From: Stratiolaelaps scimitus
Lineage: Eukaryota; Arthropoda; Arachnida; Mesostigmata; Laelapidae
Reading direction: 5' to 3'
Assembly (NCBI GenBank): GCA_019614645.1
Contig: JABWDB010000013.1
Location: forward strand, 2,108,001 to 2,172,000
DNA: 64,000 nt
Part shown: positions 25,065 through 35,085 of the stretch, piece by piece
Position numbering within the stretch: the first letter of the stretch is position 1
Layout: each line of letters opens with the position of its first letter
Position numbers and translations under genes: made by a program
Notes under the pieces: generated by a model
The model's input: the letters and a program-made list of their open reading frames with translations, nothing else
Database searches by the model: none
Told to the model about the DNA's origin: nothing

Positions 25065-27016
25065 CTGAAATTAAACGCAAATTATAGATTAAGCATTCAC
25101 ACAGGACGAGAGACACACGTCGTTGTATTTGTATAGAAGCAGCACGCAGCATATGTGTGTAATACGATTCTAAACATGTTGGCAATTAGCAAATCTTTAT
25201 TATGACAACGGCAAGTAATGAAGATCTCTCACTCGAAGCGACTTAGCTGTAGTGGTTCGAGATTTGTCCCGGGGCGGATTACAACGTGCACCTACTGACT
25301 GAAGCTCAAAGGGGACTTTCCGAACCCCCTCGTCTCGTTTTATCGAATCGGGCAGCACTTATCAGCGACGGCATCTCACCCAACATCGATACCCCGCTAA
25401 GACTTCTAGACACATTATTTATTATTTATATTTACAAAATGGTGAAACAAACACGCGAGAACACAATCTGCAGATTTTCCACAGGATTCATCATTTTTAG
25501 ATCGTATTATAGATACGGCGCAAATTCAATAATAAATTACAGCACTTTACATTTACGCGAACTCGACTCAATGTGATCCTTCTGCAGAGATACGGCTGCT
25601 TTCTCTTTGAAGAAAAGCATTTGTACACGAAAACCCCTGTGGAGGTGGTAATGATCCACCATGGTCTCCATGGCGAATCGCTTCCAGACGTGAGCGCCGA
25701 TATTCGCGCGACCACAAGAGACGCTCACGATTGACGATCATTATAATAACAATAATAAGCGATAATACCGATAATAATAATAATAATAATAACAATAATA
25801 ATAATGATAATGGTAATAATATCATATCTACGTGACGATGATGCCGGTGATGAGAACAGCGCCATATTTGACTGGCGGGGCTATTTTCTGTTTAACCAAT
25901 CTGGCGAAGCGTATACTAGGTCTGGTTGTGATCGTGTGAAAGTATCCTGTTATGTCGATCTGCTGTATCTTTCTCTTTATCTGTTTGTTTGTTTGTTTAT
26001 GTTCGTTCGGTTTGTATGTCCTGTTCTTGTGCTAGTTGGCCTTATGAGTTATTGTCGCAATCATCGCTGCTCTTATTGCTGCTGCTGCTGTCGATTCACT
26101 GCTGCGATCATTGTATTCTGCAGACCATTACGTACATAGGTGGTGAGATAATGCCGAAATAGTGTTCGCGCTGGTAGCGTTGACCGAATCCGCGTCGGAT
26201 TAGCAACACCAGCGATTAGATGTCGCTGTGGAAGCCACCGGCTCATCTGTGGCTCTGGCATTCGCCTACCACTGCTGCTGCTGCTGCTGGCAACAGCGGC
26301 CGTTGCCACCAGCAGCAGCAGCTATGAGTGTCAGTGCCACCCACAATGGCTGCAATTATGGACGGCGGTGAGGCAGAACGACTTCACATCGTTTCTCCGC
26401 GACGGGGCGAAATACTCGAAAAACGCCGAGAGAATAATAACCAAAAAAAAAAAGAAAAAACCGAACGAACATGGCGAACATAGATGTCCACGCTCGTAGG
26501 CTCGCGATCCTACAAGATACCGCCGCCAGCTTCGTTGGGATAGATCGTTGTCGTCGTAGCATTGCGAGTTCTGAGTTGACTCAGCTCCGAGTTGCACGGC
26601 ATGTGGCTGGCAGTCGTCGTTGTTGCTGTTGATATTGTGGTCATCGTTGTTGTTGTTATTATTGTTGAAGCAGCAGCAGGCGGTAGTGGTAGTCGTCGTA
26701 GTAGAAGTGCTGTAATCTGAACGGCTGACGTGCGGAACATGAGGTGGGCGGTCGATTGGTCGGTCGCGTAGACTTCACTGCGGACATCCGAGGGGAAATC
26801 GTGATGCATGCGTTGCACGCACACACACACGCACTCACATAGACAGATAGATACGGGATGGGTCAGTGCGCGCGCGCAAAAAAAAATGTCAAGAAAAATA
26901 GCCAGCAACGAAGAAAGATCACGCAGGGGGGAGGCGGCGGCGGCTGCGGCGGCTTCCCTGATCGTTGTCGTCGGCGAGCTCGCTGTTCGCCTCCGGAGCA
27001 GCGAGAGGTGACTTAC

Positions 27017-27116
27017 ACTGCTTGGGCACATGACCCTGTAGCCACCGCTGGTAGCTATTATGATCGCCAGTGATAGCAACGCGATGACACAGCCACGCTA
27101 CGAGGAGAGAGAGCAT
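27017..27116 (-). CDS. Candidate alternative first coding exon with signal-peptide-like start
   Basis: From an ATG at 27116 the minus strand reads MLSLLVAWLCHRVAITGDHN and continues for 33 codons plus one base to a strong donor (AAGCAGT|GTAAGT). The first 17 residues look like a short signal peptide with a hydrophobic core. The exon leaves in phase 1, which is what the exon at 25064-24955 needs: the joined codon would be T|AT, giving VPKQ-Y-EDFVCLG. Such a transcript would skip the first C-x-FP module. It sits inside the 6.9-kb intron on the gene's own strand. Against it: the base at -3 of the ATG is T (weak start context), no promoter is obvious, a phase match alone has a one-in-three chance, and GTAAGT sites are expected by chance dozens of times in 128 kb of strand. 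An unrelated exon or pure chance remains possible. Confidence 0.3.
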
Positions 27117-28055
27117 GCACGCTCGACGCACGTAGGAGCCACTTGACTTTCTCAGAGTTGAAGTCGGTTTTCACCTCCGCCCGTAGATATTAGCACAGGT
27201 TGACGCTGTGAGATGTTTGGCCTCCGAAGCAGCACGCGCAAGAATTTCTCTGCTGGTACGCTCTGGACTCTCCATAACAACTTACTTGTAGCAGTTGTTG
27301 TTGCTGCTGCTGCTGCTGCTGTTGCTGTTGTAGTGGCAGTTGTAGGGACGCGACGCGTCGTGGACCCTGTGAGCAGCCAACGTCGCAGCTCCGAATGTAA
27401 ACGCACGCCTCTGCCTGAGTAAAAACCCGTTCTGCCGTCATCGCTCCGGGAGGCGGGGGAGGTCCGGCCGAAGAGAAAAAAGAAAACCCATTACAAGCTC
27501 CGTCGCAGCAGACAAAAAAACTGAAGAGCGACAGGAAAAACATGACAGTGCTGGTTGCTGTGGTAGTCGTTGGTAGAGAAGGCGCGCACAAGGGGAGAAA
27601 CGGTTGAAGAAGCTCAATATGAAGACCATGAAGCCAAACGCTAACGCGGCGGAGGCTCTGAAGACACGTTCTGCTGAGCAGAGCACGACGAGCTACGCGA
27701 GGCGACGCGAAGCTTGAAGCTCAATGAACGTCGACGTGAGCGAGGAACAACTGAGAGGGAGGTGCACATACCTAAGGTACAAGGCATAACGCGCGTATAC
27801 TATAGCCATCAGTGCATGTTTTTACACAATTGCCATTGTTGCTCCGCGTAGTGAGGCGCGGTTGGCCAGCACGTATAGTTGTAGATGTTGCTGCCGCTGT
27901 TGTTGTTGTTGTGGTACAACATCCGTCTGTAGGATGCGAAAGTTACAAAGGTGCGAGCACTTTCGAACAAATGAGAACGAACCGTCAGGGGGAGGAGGGA
28001 TTTTGGCGGTCGCGAAGACGAGAGTGCAAATCGGGCAAAAATACCGTCGTGCCAT

Positions 28056-28110
28056 ATTTTTTCGCTGCTTCTGTTGTTTTCAATAGCAACAACAGAAGCA
28101 GCGAAAAAAT
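28056..28110. repeat. Perfect 23-bp inverted repeat, 9-nt loop
   Basis: Positions 28056-28078 are the exact reverse complement of 28088-28110, with loop TTCAATAGC. The core of each arm is CGCTGCTTCTGTTGTT or its complement, flanked by a T or A run. It lies in the 6.9-kb intron of the main gene, so its transcript would form the hairpin. It is not a simple microsatellite, although the inner part is GTT-rich. Confidence 0.9.
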
Positions 28111-31100
28111 CGCATCTATGGGTGTACACTTTGCAGTTGGGCTTCTGCCGAAGCTGTTGTTGTCAATGTGCTTATTTTTCTTGTCCATTTGTTGCACTTA
28201 GCAGCCTTTGTTGGTACCAGTCACAGGTATCAGGGTCATCTTTTAACACTACGAGTTCGAGATGTACGCGCCGAGCCCTCCTCCTCTTGGTCGTTTCCGC
28301 GGCCTGTGCGCTGGACAAGTGGATGTCAGTGAATATCATCGGCGAATCGTCTGTGTACGTGGGGGACTATACGAGAACACGGGCGTGTTAGACCCCGCTT
28401 ATTTGTCCATGTCCGCAAGGGAACGTGATCGAATGATCGATTTTTCTGAAAGCATTGTTAACACATCCGATTCTCTTCTTGTCATCTTGATGTTTATATA
28501 TATATATATATATGTTTGTGTCCTACGGTGTGGCGGTACGAATTTCGACGGCTGTATCTATGTCTGAGGGGGAAACCCTAAATAGACAGTTAGCAACAAA
28601 ACGAAAACCACGAGGAAACATCTGGGGCGAGTGTCAACTCAGGGATGACGGTTAGCTTCGACAGTGACGACCTAACGTCAACAGCGGCACTTCCTGCCGT
28701 TATGGGAGCCTTTGTTCCACTCAATTCGGCACTAACAAGATAATAGATAACACGTTGGTCCTGATCATCGGATTTGGCTCGTCGGCTAGCAGCTTCTTGT
28801 GAATTTCGACTAGGGCTTCACGCCGGCAAAAGTCCGGACTACCGGCGACAGCAGCGGCAGTGACGACGATCGATTACAACCAAGAATCTACCAGACGGCG
28901 TAAAGGGTAGTGCTTATTCGTCTCGCAAAGGTCCATCCTGAACGTCACGCGACCACATACCACAAAGGCACGGATTTTCAGTAAAACGCAGTGACAGAGA
29001 GAAAGAGCAGATAATAGTTAAACTAATGATTTCTGTCAATCACTAAAATCGCGCTCAAAAACGACCCAAACGATAGCTGGCACTTGGATGGAGGTGTGCG
29101 CAACGATTTGGGCTACCCAAAGACTCAGAGCATTGACGAATGTATTTTGAAAGACTATCTACAGCCACATCTGCGGTACACTGTTGTGTTTCTTACACAT
29201 GGTGCTGTCGCCATATTCGAAGGGCTGGACAGGCCTAAGAACGTTGTTATAATTCAGTGTCAAAGTTGGGAGCCCGGTAAAGAGATCACACGCATACTCG
29301 GCCTCGTCTCACATCATGATACAGTTTATCAAACGCATATTCATCGACAAATATCCATGTCATACACAAATTACAATTGCCGATAATCCTTCGATAGTAG
29401 CAAATGATCGACCTCATCGGATGACCCCTCTACAGCGTGGATTTTGCTCCAATTCAACTGCTACGCAGAGTGCTACTGCTGCTGCTGCCAAAAAGAAGGG
29501 CACAGCCGGATCGCGCAGCGCTCTGAAACGCGTACGCGCTTATTCCTTTATGAGTCGATTTCTGTGCAGCGATATAAGCGGAGATTCCCCCTTAAATCGG
29601 CCAGCGTACGCGAACAGCGTCAAGCGTGCGCACAAATCAGTTGTCCGTTCGGTCATCACCGGTAATAGCTACTGCTGACATATCTTCATCATGGTCACCG
29701 TCCGAGGATTCCGAGCCACATGCGATACGATATCTTCGCTGACCGCCGCTCAAGCCTGCCATGTACCTGCCCGAAAACAGCGGTTCCCAAACGGTGCCAC
29801 CAGCAGCGCACTTCGATGACCACTATTGCTATCACCATTTGACTGCTGCTGCTGCTGTTGTTGCTGCCGTTGATCGGGGATACAAAAGGCAAACAATGTC
29901 TTCTTACACACAGGTACGTCTTTATTTTATTTTTCTTCTCTTTCGAAAGAAGAAAGAAAAAGTTCTTCTTGAAAAAGAAAAAAGAGGCGCCGTTCGTACG
30001 ACCACGCCAGTGCACTATGCACTGCACGCTGAGCATAGCAACAGGTCGCGAGTGGCCGGTCCTTGCACGCATCAAACGATCATTCCATGGAAAGCGAATC
30101 GTCTGATGTCGTCGTCGTCATCGCCGCTGATGTCTTGGCCGCTGGCCGTCATCCGCGGACAGTGAACGACTCAACGACCAACCACAAAGTTCATCGCCGC
30201 AGCCGCCGCCGCCGTCGTCGCCGTCGTCTCAATCGACATCGTCATCGACCCGCGTTCTCGTTGTGGGTCGCCGCCGGCCTGCGGCATCCCCAATCGCGAG
30301 CACAGCGGAGCGCAGGTCGCACCTCGCACACGAGCACCACATGCGAGCCATAGATCGCTGGGCAGACGGCTGACAACAGCCGACGAACTGCGACCAGCAA
30401 AACGAACGCGTCGGGCGGTCGAAGAGTGCCAGCACGTTTGCCAAAAGTAACGACTCTGTCATTGTTTGCCAAACGTGTGTAATCGGATGGACGGGACACC
30501 TCAGCCCTCGCTCCCCCTTCCCCGGCTTCATCTGATCGTTGTTTCGCCGTTCTTGTCCCTCCCCAGCAACAGATACTATAACACAATATGTTACCGCAGC
30601 GACGCAGCGGCGTACAAAGCAAACAACGATGGCAAAGGGCGAACTGGCGCAGCGTTAAACACAATGAAATACGGGAAACGATACCGGAGAGCTGCTATGT
30701 TCCATCAGTCGCACAAACACTCTCGCGATGTCGACCGGTAACCTCTCTCTCTCTCTCTCGCTCACTCTTTGTCTTTCTCTGATATTCCGTGGCACCGGCG
30801 TCGCCGCGGCATGGCACGACAGTGGACGAAATGAACGAATATCGATGATGATGATGATATTTGTGGCGATAATTATGGTGCCGATCATGAGACAATAAAT
30901 GATGGAGAGAGAGGGAGGGAGAGAGATTATTCGATTTGGCCGTGACCGTCACCGCCGTGTTCGAGTCAGCAACGGCAGGATCAACAGGAACACGGGCATC
31001 TGATATTGGTTTTGACCGTAAGACGCCATGGACCATAGGTAAGGAGCAGATTGCAGCGACTGGTAAAACAACCAGTCTCTGTAATCGTTAACGCAAATAT

Positions 31101-31245
31101 GGGCAGGGGGACAGATGTGTCACCGTGTATGTGTATACTACATGTAATGTATAGCTGGGGAGGTAGATTGGTGAATTGTATAGATATCTGTACAAATAGC
31201 TAAGGACTATACCTCGATTGTCTCTTGATTACCTATTTGTCCTGT

Positions 31246-31280
<35 letters not shown>

Positions 31281-31964
31281 GCATAGTCTGTATTCAGATG
31301 ACATATATTCTGGACGGGATGTTTATCCCGCCAAGAAGAAGAAGCACCCAGGAAGGGGAACCACCCATAAAGGATGAGCATATAATAAATCAACGTCAGT
31401 TATCACTCAGCTTTCTGGTCGTCATTATCGAAATCGATCCAATGCATAACAATATATATATATATATACATGTATATCCATTGGTAGCCAATGTTTCCCG
31501 GTTGACTGCTTTTGGCATTGCTTCATACGACGGACCCTTTTAAATCCATTGATAGCAGTTACTGGCCACCACATAGCATTACCACGGTGACGCTGGTGAT
31601 ATTGATGACGACAACAACGACGACTACAGGGTGACGAGAGGTCATCTGTGTCCAGAATATGTGTCATTAGATAGAACACTCCCGTTTCTGTGTCTGTTTG
31701 CGATTGCGGATTTGTCTGTTCAGAAAGAGTTTGTATCGTATGGATTTTCTATTGAACATCATGTTCGTACCGTTCGTTCAGTTTTTGACGACATCCACGA
31801 CCCTATTTGCTGCAGGCCGATTCCGTGTCTCACACATCCATGCTTAGGTATCGGGACATACAAGAACGTTTCCTAGATTATATCTAACAACCCCTCAAAC
31901 ACGAGCACTAATTATAAATTAAGGTTGATATGAACAGCTGAAATGTTTGTTTGTTTTTTGTTAC

Positions 31965-32492
31965 CTCGATCAGGAAACGAGCAGCTGCGGAATTTAACGG
32001 CGAGTTTGTCACCTCGCGGACAGTTGGCGACTTCCGAAAATTGGCTTCGCGGCGCCAGACAGCGGCTTTCCTGGCCATCTTTCTGGTACGAGCTGACGCG
32101 AAAACGTCCGGTAAACGGGCAGAACACTCCTCGCGGTGGGTCCTTACGATACAGGATGTAATGCTCGAAGCTGCCCTGGTTGTTTCCGTCAGGACAGTGG
32201 AGACGGGCCGCCTCCTCCGTCGTGTAGCACCTATCAAGGCCTTCGGCCTGAATGTGGACGACGTGGTTGCTCTTCACTGACAAATGAAGGCAACGCATAC
32301 AGTCCTCGATACCCGTTGGGTCACGGAGGATGACCCCTGAGCCGCCGCGTCGTTTGTGACAGTGTCCCCACGGTGGGATCGAGTCGGAATCGATTATTAC
32401 CTCAGAATAGCTTATGCCACCCTGGCCGTTCGACTGCTGCAGCAGGTACGTTCCCTGGATGTCGATTGGAAAATAGCATTCGCCACTGCAAC
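31965..32492 (-). CDS. Exon 1 of those found: first C-x-FP module and start of first CP..CLG module
   Basis: This exon is 528 nt, enters with two bases completing a codon and leaves with one base (phase 1 to phase 1, so it is symmetric). The acceptor is a pyrimidine-rich tract ending TTTCAG and the donor is GAG|GTAACA. It encodes about 176 residues with 11 cysteines. The first half starts CSGECYFPIDIQGTYLLQQ and contains ILRDP and the CMRCLHL segment. The second half starts near FCPFTGRF and ends CSFPDR. The pattern matches the N-terminal DUF7044-like domain plus the beginning of a DUF7042-like domain (family names from memory). The phase-1 entry means an upstream exon, presumably with the signal peptide, must end in phase 1; none was identified upstream in the window. 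The open frame, cysteine spacing and correct joining to the next exon make this a firm call. Confidence 0.92.
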
Positions 32493-33907
32493 CTGAAAGT
32501 GCAACAATAACCGCAACAACAACAACAGAAAGAAAGGGAACGAACGAATCATGTTAGCAAGATATTCGTAGAAAAGCAAGTCTACCTTTTAGATTAGTTT
32601 ACTTACAATATTGAAGTGTGCACACATGCGTGTGCCTTCACTTCGCGCCATACCGCATTCAGAAGTCGTAGCACAAGCGGTCTGTCTTCGCCAGAACGAG
32701 TTCAGCAGGAAGCCGAAGCACAGCCTACTGTGGCGACTCCGTTTCTGCTCTAGAAACACAAATCCACCCAATGTACGTGTTGCTTTTATTATTATTATTA
32801 TTATCTAGGCCTATCCGTGGGCTCGTTCGACCTCACGAAGGGCGATCGGACAGCCGACAACAAGCTGCATCTTCTCTCCGAGGCCCGAATTCGTTGAACT
32901 TCACTGCTTCCTTCTGCTCAACCTCGATCGATCGTAACCACTCGACCACATTCGCTGAAGGATCCCACGTTTGCTAGCTGCTCATACTCTTCTGAGGATA
33001 TCATCGTCGCTGCCGGTGTATGAGGCCGTCAAACAGTGGCAGTGTAAAACCTGAAGGAACTCTGACTCTCGATAACCCAAACGTCACATCTCCTTCTGCG
33101 CACTTCCACTACATATGAGATTTGAGTGGGGGATTCTCTCGTACACCTGAGTGTGGCTACTTCGGCTACTGTCATGTCCCCGTTTAGATCGGGGGATCGC
33201 GGCGATATTCGACAGACTTTCGAGACTAAATGTATAATAAACAATGAGGGTAACCGCCGCTGCTCTGAGGGATACTGCTCTGATTATGCATTGTTGATGC
33301 AATGTCATTGCCTACAAGTATGGGGGTATGTTGTTCAACTTGTAAACCATTGTTCATCATTAAGGGCACTATCGTCGAATCGCAATGAATGGACGCACGG
33401 GGCAATTCTGATTCCTCATCCTACGAAGGAAGCAGTGGTCTCAGGATCACCAATAATATTAATTAATGCATTCGCGTGGGCATCTGTGTGCATCATGTGG
33501 ATGGCGGCAAGCTCGTAGAGGCAGAGAAGATCAGAGCCTCGTCAACCAGAGAACCAGAGAAAGCGAGAGAGAGAGAGAGAGAAAATTATCTTGTATCCTT
33601 ATCCAGTAAAGCTGTACCGGTCAATCTAGCATTTGGAGATTTCAAGTGCGAATTTCAGCGATAAGCTGCACTCGTCCGCCTTTGCTTGGCCCTCTCTAAG
33701 AGCAGATGCCAGAGTAGCTGCGCGCGCTGTGATACGACAGTGATAGCAGAAGAAGTTTACACGTCATCTGTTAACGCCATATCTCTAAGAGACTATATGC
33801 CCCTCGCGAGTGAGCCACATCTGTCTTCTGTACGTGTGTGTGTGTGCGCGTGCGTGTTTATGTGACGTGTTGTGCGGGTATTTCGATCCATGATCACTTC
33901 AGTGAAC

Positions 33908-34135
33908 ATGGCAGTTTTGCGAGTTTGTGCTCTTCTGCTGCTGCTGCTGCTGGTGTTGTCGTCGACGCTTTCGGCGTCGGCGATGCCCATCTCTATCTTC
34001 ACGAACAACGTACAAGCGCTAGTCGCTCGATGGCTATGCCGCTCATGTGATTACATGTTTTTTTTTTTGTGTGTGTGCCTTGTGTCTGGGTTCATCTCGC
34101 GTGCGCTCTCTGTGTCGGATATAAATGGACGCTGA
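33908..34135 (+). CDS. Small ORF with strong signal-peptide-like start, unverified
   Basis: An ATG in good context (AACATGG) opens 75 codons ending in TGA. It begins MAVLRVCALLLLLLLVLSST and LSASA, which would be a near-ideal signal peptide with cleavage after ASA, then MPISIFTNN. The leucine core is, however, encoded by a CTG repeat, the commonest repeat in this window, so the resemblance may be an artefact. The rest contains a second hydrophobic run encoded by poly-T. No homology recognised. Confidence 0.12.
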   Translation: MAVLRVCALLLLLLLVLSSTLSASAMPISIFTNNVQALVARWLCRSCDYMFFFLCVCLVSGFISRALSVSDINGR

Positions 34136-35004
34136 TAGACCGACCAGCTAACTTCTCTCTGGCGGACGGCGACCAGCGGTGACGATGCAACGCGAATCCG
34201 TCGCAAAGCGAGCAGCAGAGCGCGGATACGAACAGCGACGACTGGTGCGAGTGCCCGGTTCACTCGTTACCCGCCTCATTCATACATTCATTCGTGTGTA
34301 TGTTATACCTGATGCTTTTGCTGCTGCTGCTGCTCTTCTTGACGATATTCCCGACGCTGCAGTTGAGGCCCCTCGCGCGTCCATAGCTGCGTGGGAGACA
34401 AACACCGCCAGCGTCGGCGGCGGCGGCGGCAGCAGCGACAACAACAGCAGCAACAACGACAAACCGTCGGGTCGACAGGACCGGGCCGGCCGGGGCTGGT
34501 GCACCCGACAGACATATAGTGACGGTCCAATGCGGTGTTGTGTAGCAGTATCGACTTCAGGGATCCGGCAAACAACAACAACAAGTTGCGATCCTACCAT
34601 CGTCGTCCGGCCGTAAGCGGGCAGTAAGTGAACACCAGAATCAACGGAGTGAGCTAGAGCCACACGAAAAGGTACTATTACCCGTAGCAGCAGCAGCAGC
34701 GGCGGCGGCGGCAGCGAGTCCGGTCTCGTGTTGTCTGCTTCTCTCAATTCTACAATGATTCAGAGTGTCAGCGAGTCAGCGGACAATCAGACGATAGCTT
34801 TGGCCGGTCTGGTCGCCCAGAAGACAAAACAACCGAACGGCATCGCCTCCGCCGACGCCGCCGCCACCACCACAACCACCACCATCATCAATAGAGAACC
34901 AGCACCGTAGTCAGTAGAGCCGGTACACCGCTGCCGCCGCCACGGGCTCAACGATGGCGGCCTCCCGTTCATTCAGACAGGCGGACAAGCCATACAAACA
35001 TACA

Positions 35005-35013
35005 CGATATATA

Positions 35014-35051
<38 letters not shown>

Positions 35052-35085
35052 GAGAGAGAGAGAGAGACAGAGAGAGAGACCCACT
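35005..35085. repeat. Compound (TA)n(GA)n microsatellite
   Basis: A long TA run passes directly into GA dinucleotides with a few interruptions. The same TA-then-GA junction occurs at about 31247-31281. Confidence 0.92.

Larger units (their letters stand above)
25065..31964 (-). other. Intron of 6.9 kb between exons 1 and 2
   Basis: Contains AAT repeats at 25741-25810, CTG runs near 26077-26096 and 27301-27325, a perfect 23-bp hairpin at 28056-28110, (GAT)n near 30846-30858, and (TA)n followed directly by (GA)n at about 31247-31281. A possible alternative first exon on the same strand is at 27017-27116. Confidence 0.8.
2153..32492 (-). other. Gene span: six in-phase exons of a cysteine-rich secreted or membrane-anchored arthropod protein, both ends missing
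   Basis: Seen: six minus-strand exons joined by canonical GT..AG introns in phases 1, 0, 2, 1 and 1. They give 1370 nt, meaning 456 complete codons after the first two bases, with no stop. The product has 25 cysteines and one clear N-glycosylation sequon (NAT in the fifth exon), as expected for a disulphide-rich extracellular protein. From memory of the family: this layout matches uncharacterised arthropod proteins annotated in Pfam with DUF7044, DUF7042, DUF7043 and DUF7045 in a row; those names should be checked by search. No biochemical role is known to me. Inference: a signal peptide lies upstream, and more ectodomain, perhaps with a membrane anchor, lies downstream of the window. The gene is at least 30.3 kb long with introns up to 12.9 kb. 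Confidence 0.88.

Noticed and set aside
29084..29386. 100-codon plus-strand ORF
   Set aside because: Starts at TTG, no domain, no convincing splice sites; length is within chance for this window.
32589..32771. Open frame ending at ATT|GTAAGT just upstream of exon 1
   Set aside because: Exon 1 needs a phase-1 donor. In the frame that would fit, a TGA lies about 30 nt before the donor and no ATG follows it.
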